A stretch of DNA of 64,000 bases, taken from Candidatus Anammoxibacter sp. GTDB lineage: Bacteria > Planctomycetota > Brocadiia > Brocadiales > Anammoxibacteraceae. The stretch's first letter is position 1, and the number at the start of each line of letters is the position of its first letter. Of the stretch, positions 45,138 through 53,941 are shown piece by piece. The translations under genes were made by a program, and so were the position numbers. Under the pieces are notes generated by a model. The model was not told the DNA's origin, made no database searches, and saw nothing but the letters and a program-made list of their open reading frames with translations. Location of the stretch: NCBI GenBank assembly GCA_021777105.1, contig JAIQZQ010000066.1, positions 62,001 to 126,000 of the forward strand, read 5' to 3'.

Positions 45138-45414
45138 CGCCACATACTCCGTTTTTATAAACGTAATTTGCGAGTTCAGAAACCGAGGAGAAAAGGTCTT
45201 CGTTAAGGTCCTCGTCAGGTATTTCAAAATCAAATTCACATTCGATTCCGGTAAGCGCGTCAAGGATGTTTAATGAATCTATAATCACCCCGCCATGCCC
45301 GAATACCTGCGTCTCCTGTTTTATATCCTCAAGTTTCATTTCAGCCACCCCTGAGTTTTCAGCAAGTATAGTTTTAATCTTTTCCAATGTTTCATCAAAT
45401 GATAATTTAGACAT
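45130..45414 (-). CDS. Acyl carrier protein
   Basis: A 94-residue acidic four-helix carrier protein. The phosphopantetheine site is DSLN in GGVIIDSLNILDALTGIECEF (Ser about 47), followed by FDFEIPDEDL, the classic ACP helix III region. A strong AAGGAGG precedes the ATG. It overlaps the FkbH-like gene by 8 nt, so the pair likely makes glyceryl-S-ACP. No PKS or NRPS is in the window, so the ACP probably serves a short hybrid or single-unit pathway. Confidence 0.93.
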   Translation of the reverse strand: MSKLSFDETLEKIKTILAENSGVAEMKLEDIKQETQVFGHGGVIIDSLNILDALTGIECEFDFEIPDEDLNEDLFSSVSELANYVYKNGVCGDD

Positions 45415-45644
45415 CAGCGCCTCCTTTTTGAATTAAAATTTATGGAGTTTATTCAATTCAAAATATTAACTATTCAGTTTTGTCCGAAACTCTTATACAC
45501 ACCCCTAAATCCCCTCTTATTAGAGGGGACTTTTAGTTCTAAATTTAGTTTTAATCCCCTCTAAAAAGATGGGTGGCTGCTCAATAGCAGACGGGGTGTG
45601 TAAATCACACTGAACGGTTGTCAAAATATTAACTAAATTTACTT

Positions 45645-46763
45645 TTACAATTGATCATATGCCATGTTTTCAAATGCATGACAATCGGTCCAACAAACAG
45701 GACACTCTTCATTTTTAATCCTATTTCTATACACTCCGGCTTTTTCTGAATTCCAAATTGGCGCAATATCGTAATTTGTATCTCTAAGGTTGCCGATCAC
45801 ATCGTTTGTCATTGTTACGCAAGGCGACATTCCGCCATACGGATCAATAAAACAGGAGACAAAAAGAGCCTGGCACGGTCTTAACATTTTTTCGGGTTTT
45901 TGAAGATTTACCTTTATACCCTCAAGAAATTCAATGTTTTCTTCAAACTCAAACAAGTTTTGAAGCCTTTCAATTTCAGATATAATTTCATTTTTTACAG
46001 TCAAACTCTTTTCATCTAAAAAGAATCCCGTCTTCTGGGCCGGTCTAATCGCGAACCGATCCGGGTTTTCAATCAATTTATTATTAAGGAGATATTTTAA
46101 CACATGTTCAGCGTCATTAATATTATCTTCACACATTGTAAAACTAACACCAACATACATATTTTTATATGATTCGCATAACTTCTTTAAGCCCCGCAGC
46201 ATACTTATAGCATTATCATAACTATCTTTAACGCCGCGCAGGAAATCGTGATTTTCCTTTTTGCCGTCAATTGAGACGTACACAATCAACCCCGCGTCAT
46301 TGCTGCTTGATTTAAGAACTTTATTTATCTTTTCAAGGTATCGTTCGGGCTGCAAACCGTTTGTTATAACTACAGCAAAGCCCAACCTTTTTAAAATAAG
46401 GGTTAGCAGCTCTACCACCCCGTCTTTAAGAAACGGCTCGCCGCCTATTACATCAATCTGTTTCACCCCGGCGTCAAGCATGTTTTCGGCTATGCGCAAC
46501 ATCTCGACAGAGTTTAATTCATCTTTAAATGATTTCTGGTTTTTATTAGCATAAGTTTTCCAGATTGAGCACATCTTGCAACGGGAGTTACAAAGATTAG
46601 TTATTAACATTGTTGCCCGTCGCGGAAAAGGAACGCCAAGCCCTTTTTCACGCAAACTACGCGCATATTCAATCTCTTTTAAATCCATCTCGCGCCCTTT
46701 ATATAACCAATAAAAATTAGTTTGTCGCAAAAACGCCGTCAATAAAGATTGCGGCCTTTTCAT
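45645..46763 (-). CDS. Radical SAM protein, CxxxCKMCSIWK paralogue 4
   Basis: Up to 372 residues. Fe-S motif CNSRCKMCSIWKTY, VIGGEPFLKDG, and VSIDGKKENHDFLRG. C-terminal cysteines in CQALFVSCFIDPYGG, MSPCVTMTNDVIGN and ECPVCWTDCHAFEN match the SPASM-like ends of paralogues 1-3. The frame overlaps the carbamoyltransferase (46717); a start at the ATG at 46688 would avoid the overlap. A 230-bp gap with no gene separates it from the ACP gene and contains a TTAGAGGGGA / CCCCTCTAA inverted phrase (about 45515-45560). Confidence 0.84.
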   Translation of the reverse strand: MKRPQSLLTAFLRQTNFYWLYKGREMDLKEIEYARSLREKGLGVPFPRRATMLITNLCNSRCKMCSIWKTYANKNQKSFKDELNSVEMLRIAENMLDAGVKQIDVIGGEPFLKDGVVELLTLILKRLGFAVVITNGLQPERYLEKINKVLKSSSNDAGLIVYVSIDGKKENHDFLRGVKDSYDNAISMLRGLKKLCESYKNMYVGVSFTMCEDNINDAEHVLKYLLNNKLIENPDRFAIRPAQKTGFFLDEKSLTVKNEIISEIERLQNLFEFEENIEFLEGIKVNLQKPEKMLRPCQALFVSCFIDPYGGMSPCVTMTNDVIGNLRDTNYDIAPIWNSEKAGVYRNRIKNEECPVCWTDCHAFENMAYDQL

Positions 46764-48360
46764 TAAGATTCATGAGTAGATTAATCGCATCCAATGGCCG
46801 TTCGCAAATTGGCTGCCCTTTAATATTCATTGAAGTATTAATAAGGCACGGCAATTTAGTTATTGAACAAAACTCGTCCAGTAAACGCGCAATGCAGTCT
46901 GAACTCTTTTGATCAACTATTTGCGGCCTGCTTGTGCCGTCTATATGAACAACAGCGGGAATCTTGTTTCTATATTCATCCCTAACTACAGCAGTTGCCA
47001 ACATATATCGCATAAGATTGCTTTTTGGAGTTTCAAACACCTCATTATAATATCTCTCCGGCATTACCGGCGCAAGCGGCCGCCAGTATTCCCTGCCCTT
47101 TAATCTATTTAGCCTTACCAGCATATCATATTGAGCCGGCGAGGCAAGCATGCTTCGATGGCATAACGCGCGAGGACCAAATTCGCTGCGCCCTTCAAAA
47201 AACAACAAAATCTTGTCCTCAGCCAACCACGAAGACGCAAGTTTAATCGACTCATCCAAATCAAGACTCTTTATATCCGCGCTTAACGATTTTAATACGC
47301 CAACAGCATTATCTCTTGAATAACTTTTGCCTAATCCCATATCAATATCTTCGCGGTTTTCAATAGTCGAATTTTTTAATCTACAAACTTCAACTGCGGC
47401 TCCGAGCGCAGCGCCTGCGTCGTGCGCGGCGGGAAAAACAACTATTTCATCAAAACCTGATTCAGCGTAAAGCCTTGTATTGATATTGCAATTCAAAAAT
47501 ACACCGCCTGACGCTACCAGCGTCTTTTTATTAGTTTTCTCTTTAACAATCTTTGCCAGTTCTAAAACCGACTCTTCCAGATCTCGTTGCGCGGTTGCCG
47601 CCACATTAATATACGCGGCTATATCTTCAGAACTACTGTTTTTTGCGTGCGGATACGCTAATTGCTCTAAACTACCAATCCAATCATAATTAACCAAATT
47701 CCCCGCCTCCTCAGATACCGAAAATTTATTAATTTCCGTCATTGGCTTTAAATGTTCGGCGGCGTTATACAATCTTTTTATAAAAGGTTTACCGTAAGAT
47801 GCCAATCCCATTAACTTGCCGGGCGACATCATCCCCAGACCGCAATACTCAGCGACGGATTCATAAAACAACCCTGGAGAGTTTTTTATATCAATTCCCG
47901 CGATCAGTGAAACTTTGCCACCCTCTATATCATAAGCGCTTACACTACGCGTCTCGCCATGCCCATCAACAACAAGCCCTGCCGCATTCGACTTATCCGT
48001 TAAAATATAACTGCTCATGAGATGGGCAAGATGGTGATCAACAATCGCTATCTTTTCAAGAGGAATAGATTTTAACAACATTGCGGGAAACACAAGCGAG
48101 GTTATTTCGCTCTTCTTTTCATCAGGAATTCCATGCATGTAATCCCAACCCACGGCCCAGAAGTCCACCTCATCAGCGCCCCAACCGCAAAAATCAAGGC
48201 ATTCATTTACCGCATTAATAGGAAACAATCCAATTGCGTGTTTATTGCGTATAAGCCTCTCCTCCTCGGCGGCAAAAACAACCTTGCCGTCCTGCATTGC
48301 CGTGGCCGCCGAATTATGAGCAGGACTACTTGATCTACAAACAACTCCTATTATTTTCAT
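46717..48360 (-). CDS. NodU/CmcH-type carbamoyltransferase
   Basis: 547 residues, full length. N-terminal Kae1-like fold with HNSAATAMQDGKVVFAAEEERLIRNKH (about 15-40), VDHHLAHLMSSY (metal/His cluster), LVVDGHGE, and LVASGGVFLNCNIN. C-terminal carbamoyl-phosphate domain has FFEGRSEFGPRALCHRSML and the NTSMNIKGQPI signature. The family moves a carbamoyl group from carbamoyl phosphate to a hydroxyl on antibiotics, Nod factors and polysaccharides. An AGGAAAT lies 9 nt before the ATG. Confidence 0.92.
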   Translation of the reverse strand: MKIIGVVCRSSSPAHNSAATAMQDGKVVFAAEEERLIRNKHAIGLFPINAVNECLDFCGWGADEVDFWAVGWDYMHGIPDEKKSEITSLVFPAMLLKSIPLEKIAIVDHHLAHLMSSYILTDKSNAAGLVVDGHGETRSVSAYDIEGGKVSLIAGIDIKNSPGLFYESVAEYCGLGMMSPGKLMGLASYGKPFIKRLYNAAEHLKPMTEINKFSVSEEAGNLVNYDWIGSLEQLAYPHAKNSSSEDIAAYINVAATAQRDLEESVLELAKIVKEKTNKKTLVASGGVFLNCNINTRLYAESGFDEIVVFPAAHDAGAALGAAVEVCRLKNSTIENREDIDMGLGKSYSRDNAVGVLKSLSADIKSLDLDESIKLASSWLAEDKILLFFEGRSEFGPRALCHRSMLASPAQYDMLVRLNRLKGREYWRPLAPVMPERYYNEVFETPKSNLMRYMLATAVVRDEYRNKIPAVVHIDGTSRPQIVDQKSSDCIARLLDEFCSITKLPCLINTSMNIKGQPICERPLDAINLLMNLNEKAAIFIDGVFATN

Positions 48361-48382
48361 TTTGTTTTATTTCCTAAAAGGA

Positions 48383-48570
48383 ACGATTCTTATCACCCTC
48401 CCCTAACCCCTCCCATCAAGGGAGGGGGAATTAAAGGAATATATTTAATTTCAATATTCCGCCAATTGGGTGACACTTTTTAACTTTGTTATCTATGCCA
48501 AAACGAGTTTAAAAACCAAAATCCCCCACCCCTTTGTGGGAGGGGTTAGGGGAGGGGGTATTTAAAATTC
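48383..48570. repeat. Composite G-rich element, copy D (inverted copy of 30170-30340)
   Basis: CACCCTCCCCTAACCCC (about 48396) at one side and GTGGGAGGGGTTAGGGGAGG (about 48535) at the other, with ATTGGGTGACACTTTTTAAC and AAACGAGTTTAAAAACC between. It fills the 227-bp gap between the carbamoyltransferase and the 48588 gene. No gene is present there. Confidence 0.8.
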
Positions 48571-48587
48571 CTCAAAAAAAGTCATTA

Positions 48588-49595
48588 TTACCTATAAAAA
48601 CCGCAACGGCGGCATAGCGAGCCTTCAGCCGTTTGATTGAAAAAGAACTCTTTTCTGAAATTTCTAAATGTTTCACCGTCCCAAATCTCCAGCAAGCTTT
48701 GGGTTGAAGCGTCGCCTATAATGTTTTCCGAATTATAATCAGCGCAACACGGCACAACTTTGCCGTTAACTGTAATCACCATGCATATAAAAGGCCATGA
48801 ACAAGGCCCTGACCAAAGTGGCGATTTTTCGGCCTTTAATGGAACGTCGGGATAATGAAAAAGCGGTTTTATTAATACTTCGGCGCCGGCATCACTCCAC
48901 TTTTTTTTATACTCATCAATGTTTTCCGGACAGTTGTCTAATTCGATTAATTGAATATCAATCAATGTCTTTAACTTAAGTTTCTCTTTAGCCTTAAGCA
49001 GTAGTTCGATTCCATTACAAGCCTTGGCATAAGATACGTTTTTGCCTCTAACCGACTTATATGTTTTGTCGTCATAACCATCCAGAGCCACAATAATTCT
49101 ATCAATTCCGCTTTCAACAAGATCGATAGCTCTTTTTTCCGATAGTTGGTCGGCGCTAATCGAGGCATGCACAGGATATGAACAGTTTTTCTTCAACCAG
49201 CAAACACGTTCCTCAAATATGGGGTCAGACAAAGGCGAACCAAAATGATGTAGCCGCAACCCTATCGTCTCAATTGAGTCCCTCCAATATTGTGATTTAA
49301 ACTCTTTACTGTCGTGTTTTGTGCCGCGCCTGGCCTTATAATGCTCTTCAATTTGCGCGGATATATCTTTAAACAGCCCCATTTCCATATGTTCTACCGG
49401 CCTGGTCATTAAACCCCTTCCCCGCGGGCACATTACACAGGAAAAGGGGCATGCGTTGGAAGTCTCTATCTGGTCAATAAAAGGCGTTGTTGAACGCGCC
49501 GCTTCTATCTCCTCCCAATACTGCTGTAATTGGGAATCTTCCTTGCTAAAAACAAGTTTCCAGTCAAATTGATTATCAAGACAAAAATCAAGCAT
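48588..49595 (-). CDS. Radical SAM/SPASM protein (CPFSCVMC type)
   Basis: 335 residues. Fe-S motif CPFSCVMCPRGRG (about residue 50), HFGSPLSDP, and ALDGYDDKTYKSVRG. The C-terminal SPASM-like part has CSWPFICMVITVNGKVVPCCAD, IWDGETFRNFRKEFFF and CRRCGFYR. This pattern is that of classical SPASM enzymes and differs from the four paralogues. It begins 5 nt after the stop of the upstream glycosyltransferase. Confidence 0.88.
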   Translation of the reverse strand: MLDFCLDNQFDWKLVFSKEDSQLQQYWEEIEAARSTTPFIDQIETSNACPFSCVMCPRGRGLMTRPVEHMEMGLFKDISAQIEEHYKARRGTKHDSKEFKSQYWRDSIETIGLRLHHFGSPLSDPIFEERVCWLKKNCSYPVHASISADQLSEKRAIDLVESGIDRIIVALDGYDDKTYKSVRGKNVSYAKACNGIELLLKAKEKLKLKTLIDIQLIELDNCPENIDEYKKKWSDAGAEVLIKPLFHYPDVPLKAEKSPLWSGPCSWPFICMVITVNGKVVPCCADYNSENIIGDASTQSLLEIWDGETFRNFRKEFFFNQTAEGSLCRRCGFYR

Positions 49596-49600
49596 TGTAT

Positions 49601-51097
49601 TTATACCGTTATCTTTAAAGCTCCATATTTTAATAGCCGCATAATGGCTATTCTCTCTATTGAAACAGACGAACCAGGCTTAACCGTAGTCCAATCATAA
49701 AAAGCGTCGCCTTTCTCAAATCGTATATATAATATTTCCATCTCATTACGCACTTCTCTGTTTTCAACGAGTTCAATCACGTCATCCAGAGCTATAGAGC
49801 CTTTTGACACCTTATACCTGCCCTGTAAAAAGTTAGAACCAAAATCTGAAAACACGGTAGACATCCATGGCCGCGAACTATTTCGAGGCGGCAGGCCTTT
49901 TGCTATTTTAACCCTGTCTTCAATAAGTTTTATATACGACGTTCCTACAGACTTCCAGGAAAATTTCTCAAAAGCCCTTTTCCTTGCCGCATCGCCCATT
50001 GAACTTCTTAACTCATGATTGCAACCAAGCCTTTCCATTGCTTCGACCAGCAACGGCAGGTCTATACCCATGGCGGCGGAAGGGGATTTTACCAGTGTTT
50101 CAAGGTTTGCGCAATCCAAAATCGTTGCGTCAAAATTTGTTCGCGCTAATATGCCGCTTTTTCCATTATCAACAATGTTTCTGAACCCATCCCAATCTGA
50201 AGCAATTACCGGAAGCCCGTTTGCCATCGCCTCTATATTGGCCAGGCCGAACACTTCTTGTATGTGATCCGACACATTGGTTAGCATATCCGCCCCGGCC
50301 AGACATTGGTCGCGTTCATCTATCGTTGCATTAGGCATCCAGTCGCAAAATTTATCAATACCGAGTTTAGCGGCGGCTTGTTTCAGCTGCTCAACCTTTC
50401 CGGTTTCATCACCGCCCATGGCAACAAGACGCGGTTTATTGACTTTATTGTTTTTAACGACTTCACGAAAAGCCAACAAAAGCGGTATAAGATCAGCCTT
50501 GTATGTCTCATGAAAACGGCCAAACCATAAATATACAATTTCATCGTTGGCCCATCCGCGTTGTTTGCGCGCAGACTCTCTGGTAAAGTTGTGATTTGGC
50601 TGAAATGTTCCCAGAGGTATTACATCAATGTCGGCCTGAGGAAAAGTTTCGCCTATGCCTGCATAATCAAACATTTTTCTAAGCGCCTTAGCCCCCTCTT
50701 CAGAGATCATAACGGCAACGTCGGATGCATGCCGCGCGGGATTGCGAGCCCAACTAACAACCGTGTCCATCTGATTTACCAGATCGTAGCATAACGAGAC
50801 AATAGGCACGGTATACGGCGTGGCCAAAGCAGCCAGTTCAAGACCAAACCCCGTCTGAATGTATTGTGTATACATAGCTGATATTTTGCCGCTTGATATA
50901 AGTTTAGCAGCCTCAATCTGTGTGATCGGATCAGCTGTGACCTGCTTCTTATCGCCGATTTTGCCGAACCAGACCTCGGAAACCTTTACTCCCATCATTT
51001 CGAACATCTTTGGAACTTCTGCGGTTGCCGTATACAACCCCGCATATCCAAGACGCCCCATGCCAAGATGATCAGTGTTTAATGTTAAAATATGCAT
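49601..51097 (-). CDS. Glycosyltransferase family 4-like protein with C-terminal extension
   Basis: 498 residues of GT-B fold. The N-terminal domain contains NTDHLGMGRLGYAGL. The C-terminal sugar-nucleotide domain has VYLWFGRFHETYKADLIPLLLAF, DMLTNVSDHIQEVFGLANIEAMANGLPVIASDWDGFRN and a DNGKSGIL loop. About 100 residues beyond the GT core (from GLPPRNSSRPWMS) form an extra helical domain of unknown role. Family GT4 members act on UDP/ADP/GDP sugars with retaining chemistry. Confidence 0.87.
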   Translation of the reverse strand: MHILTLNTDHLGMGRLGYAGLYTATAEVPKMFEMMGVKVSEVWFGKIGDKKQVTADPITQIEAAKLISSGKISAMYTQYIQTGFGLELAALATPYTVPIVSLCYDLVNQMDTVVSWARNPARHASDVAVMISEEGAKALRKMFDYAGIGETFPQADIDVIPLGTFQPNHNFTRESARKQRGWANDEIVYLWFGRFHETYKADLIPLLLAFREVVKNNKVNKPRLVAMGGDETGKVEQLKQAAAKLGIDKFCDWMPNATIDERDQCLAGADMLTNVSDHIQEVFGLANIEAMANGLPVIASDWDGFRNIVDNGKSGILARTNFDATILDCANLETLVKSPSAAMGIDLPLLVEAMERLGCNHELRSSMGDAARKRAFEKFSWKSVGTSYIKLIEDRVKIAKGLPPRNSSRPWMSTVFSDFGSNFLQGRYKVSKGSIALDDVIELVENREVRNEMEILYIRFEKGDAFYDWTTVKPGSSVSIERIAIMRLLKYGALKITV

Positions 51098-51186
51098 TTT
51101 TTTACTTTAATTATGGTTTTCAAGTTTCTTAATTTTTTATTAATCGATCTTAAAGCTTTTTCTTGCCAACTGCTAATTTCGTCCCT

Positions 51187-52341
51187 CTATGCCATTTCCA
51201 ATAGCAAATCACAAACCTCTTTAACTTCCGATTGCTTGAGCCCAACATACAGCGGCAATGAAATAGTTGAATCGCCGGCAAAAAGAGCTGACGGAAACTC
51301 CTTGTCATTTACATTGAAACCGCAACTCTTCCAAAGCGAATGCGAAGGCAAACAATATCCGCCGTTCATGAGAAAGATTCCTTTCTTTCGCGCCTTCTTC
51401 ACAATGCCGTCCCTTTTCTCTTTCCCCCCATCTTTAATCACAATAATATACTGTTGCAGCGCAGTTGTTGAAGGCAGGTTGTTAACATCCTCGGGCGGCA
51501 AAAATATCTTATCAGATGCGGATGAAAGCAATTCATTGTATTGATTAAACAGCTCCACTTTTTTTGCGGTAATCTCTGTGTAGCGTTTAAGTTGAACCAA
51601 GCCAACCGCAGCCTGAAGGTCTGTCATTCTATAGCTATAGCCGAGTTTTATAAAGTCCTCTTCCCAAAAATCGCTAAAATCAATATTTGTAAAATCCCAT
51701 ACGTTCGCGCCTTGAAAACGCAGGCACCTTGCTTCGTCGGCCTTCTCCTTATTCGGCGCGATAAGTATGCCGCCGTCGCCGGCGGTGAGCGGTTTTGACG
51801 ACTGCAAACTATAACAACCGTATTCGCCCCAAAGCCCGGCAGGCTTGCCGGACAATGCCGCGCCAAAAGCCGGGGCAGCGTCTTCAATAACAATCAATCC
51901 TTTGTCGCGCGCCCAATCCGTCAATTTATCCATAGGAGCCATGCGGCCATAAACATGCACAGGCATTATCGCTTTGGTTTTGTTTGACAACTTGCTCTCA
52001 AATGCGCTTACATCGGAAGTATGGAGCCATTTATCAACATCCGTAAACACGGGAACCGCATTGCAATATACCACGGCCTCGGCTGTGGCGACAAACCCCA
52101 TTGAAGGAACAAGAACTTCATCCCCCGCGCTTATGCCCGCGCATATCAAAGCCAAATGCAACGCGGCGGTGCCAGACGACAACGCAACCACCCTATCAGG
52201 TTCTATTCTTATATGTTCAGCGATTTTCTCCTCAAACAGTTTAACCTGCATTCCCTGCGCAATCCATCCGCTTCGGATTACTTTGATAAGGGCCTCCTCT
52301 TCTTCTTTTCCAAAATCCGGTTTAAAAAGCGGAATTCGCAT
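51187..52341 (-). CDS. DegT/DnrJ/EryC1/StrS aminotransferase
   Basis: 384 residues, fold-type I PLP enzyme of the sugar aminotransferase family. Markers are MRIPLFKPDFGKEEEEALIKVI, VALSSGTAALHLAL, FTDVD, VIEDAAPAFGAAL and SLQSSKPLTAGDGGILI, whose Lys forms the Schiff base. These enzymes add an amino group to a keto-sugar on a nucleotide. AGGAGA precedes the ATG. The CCGG and CTAAAG repeats sit just upstream, and a CACAGGCA hairpin lies further up. Confidence 0.92.
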   Translation of the reverse strand: MRIPLFKPDFGKEEEEALIKVIRSGWIAQGMQVKLFEEKIAEHIRIEPDRVVALSSGTAALHLALICAGISAGDEVLVPSMGFVATAEAVVYCNAVPVFTDVDKWLHTSDVSAFESKLSNKTKAIMPVHVYGRMAPMDKLTDWARDKGLIVIEDAAPAFGAALSGKPAGLWGEYGCYSLQSSKPLTAGDGGILIAPNKEKADEARCLRFQGANVWDFTNIDFSDFWEEDFIKLGYSYRMTDLQAAVGLVQLKRYTEITAKKVELFNQYNELLSSASDKIFLPPEDVNNLPSTTALQQYIIVIKDGGKEKRDGIVKKARKKGIFLMNGGYCLPSHSLWKSCGFNVNDKEFPSALFAGDSTISLPLYVGLKQSEVKEVCDLLLEMA

Positions 52342-52359
52342 ATTATATTTTCTCCTAAC

Positions 52360-52440
52360 CCGGATAAACCGGACAAGTGGCTAAATTGAGCTAAAGTTAA
52401 AATTGAGCTAAAGTTTTGGTAAAAATCTAAGATTTTTGTT
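52360..52440. repeat. CTAAAG-type repeat unit with CCGG phrase, third gap
   Basis: CCGGATAAACCGGACAAGTG, GCTAAATTGAGCTAAAG, TTAAAATTGAGCTAAAG, TTTTGGTAAAAATCTAAG: the same order as at 43893-43960. Confidence 0.8.
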
Positions 52441-52479
52441 TTACTTTTTAGAGGCAAAAACAAACAAAGGGTGATTGTT

Positions 52480-52539
52480 AGTGGCACAGGCATCCTGCCT
52501 GTGATCAATTGAAACACAGGCAAGGATGCCTGTGCCACT
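52480..52539. repeat. CACAGGCA hairpin element, copy 3
   Basis: Imperfect inverted repeat: left arm 52480-52503, right arm 52515-52539, one extra A in the right arm. Flanks AAAGGGTGATT and CCACTATTTATATGG match copy 2 near 19650. Lies between the aminotransferase and the B12-radical SAM gene. Confidence 0.85.
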
Positions 52540-52577
52540 ATTTATATGGATTTTAAAATCGCTCAATTTATCTAAAA

Positions 52578-53891
52578 TTATCCTAAAAAAGTTATTCGAT
52601 TAACATACCCTTTGGGGTTTACCTCTTCTTTATAAAATCTCGCAATATCATTAAACGCGCTTGTTGTGTCAATCTTAAGGTTTTTAAACATTGTCCTTTC
52701 CGGAAAGTAGTCGCAATATCCGAATGCATCCACCGGCAATATATCATCTTTAAATTGTTTAGCCATTGCCGTGCCGGGAAATGGGCATACAATGGAAATA
52801 TTAATAAACGCGGGACGAATGCTTTTTAATAAATTTTTTAAGGCATCAATGTCCTCAGGCGTCTCTTGAGGAAGCCCTATTAATAACAAGGCGCCGGGTT
52901 TAACGCCGGTTTCATGACACAAACTAAACGCCTCCTTAATTTGATCGGTAGTGACGCCCTTGGCCACCTCTTTTAAGATCCTGTCCGACCCGGTTTCAAC
53001 GCCAAAGTTCATATACGCGCAACCAGACCCTTTTGCGTTTAACAGCGCATTTTTCTCTATATCATCCACACGGGCCAGGCACCCCCAATTAAACTTGCCC
53101 AGATTCGCAAGCTCTTTATAAAGCTGGGCCGACCACTCTCTGGAACTCATAAACGAAGGATCAAAAAAATAAAACTCATTAAGATCGTGTTTCGAATATC
53201 TATCGGCCATCTCAGTCATCTCGTCAGTAACATGCTTAACCGGCCTCCTCCGCACTCCCCCCTCGCTCATTTTGCGGTCGCAAAAAGTGCAGTGATGAAC
53301 ACAACCGCGTGAAGCCATTATATGCGCCGTCGCGTATCCCCTTGTAGATTTGGCAAAATTCATATAATTTTCAAGCGGATATAAATCCCAGGCCGGAAAA
53401 GGCTGTTTTGTAACGTCCACAAGCGGAGCTATTCCGCTTGATCTAACGCCGCCATTTTTATCTTTCCATGTCCAACCCGGCGGAAAAACATCGTCGCTAA
53501 AAGGCAGCCCGTTTTCAACCAGCTTTGAAACCGCGTCTTCACCCTCGCCCATCAAAACTGCGTCGGCATCTTGAAGCAGTGTTTCCTCATTGATTGAGAA
53601 AACGCCCCTACCCGCAAAAAACAACCATGCATTCGGATTTCGTTTGCGCGCAATACGGGCAGCCATAACCATTGCCCGCAACTGAACTATTGTTCCGCCT
53701 ATGCCGATAACATCAGCCTCGACATCATCCAACATTCTCCAAAATTTGACTTGCCCCCAAGCCCCGGAATCAAGTATTGAAACCGTGTGGCCCAATGCTT
53801 TTAAACGAGCCGCAATAATACCAACTCCTAACGGGCAGAATTCAGCCAAATCAACATGACGGGCCGGCGGAAGAATCAATGCAATTCTCAT
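52578..53891 (-). CDS. B12-binding radical SAM protein
   Basis: About 437 residues. N-terminal Rossmann-like cobalamin-binding domain (MRIALILPPARHVDL..., LGVGIIAARLKALGHTVSILD, EADVIGIGGT, VLMGEGEDAV). The radical SAM core has ASRGCVHHCTFCDRK, then FFDPSFM and NFGVETGSDRILKEVAKG. Enzymes of this type do methylations, rearrangements or ring contractions. The His of DxHxxG is not obvious, as in many base-off members. The ATG at 53891 follows a TTG (53906) that is less likely. Confidence 0.9.
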   Translation of the reverse strand: MRIALILPPARHVDLAEFCPLGVGIIAARLKALGHTVSILDSGAWGQVKFWRMLDDVEADVIGIGGTIVQLRAMVMAARIARKRNPNAWLFFAGRGVFSINEETLLQDADAVLMGEGEDAVSKLVENGLPFSDDVFPPGWTWKDKNGGVRSSGIAPLVDVTKQPFPAWDLYPLENYMNFAKSTRGYATAHIMASRGCVHHCTFCDRKMSEGGVRRRPVKHVTDEMTEMADRYSKHDLNEFYFFDPSFMSSREWSAQLYKELANLGKFNWGCLARVDDIEKNALLNAKGSGCAYMNFGVETGSDRILKEVAKGVTTDQIKEAFSLCHETGVKPGALLLIGLPQETPEDIDALKNLLKSIRPAFINISIVCPFPGTAMAKQFKDDILPVDAFGYCDYFPERTMFKNLKIDTTSAFNDIARFYKEEVNPKGYVNRITFLG

Positions 53892-53941
53892 TACAGTTTC
53901 CCACAAAATTTAAACTGCCGTAATAAAATTATGGCAATATC

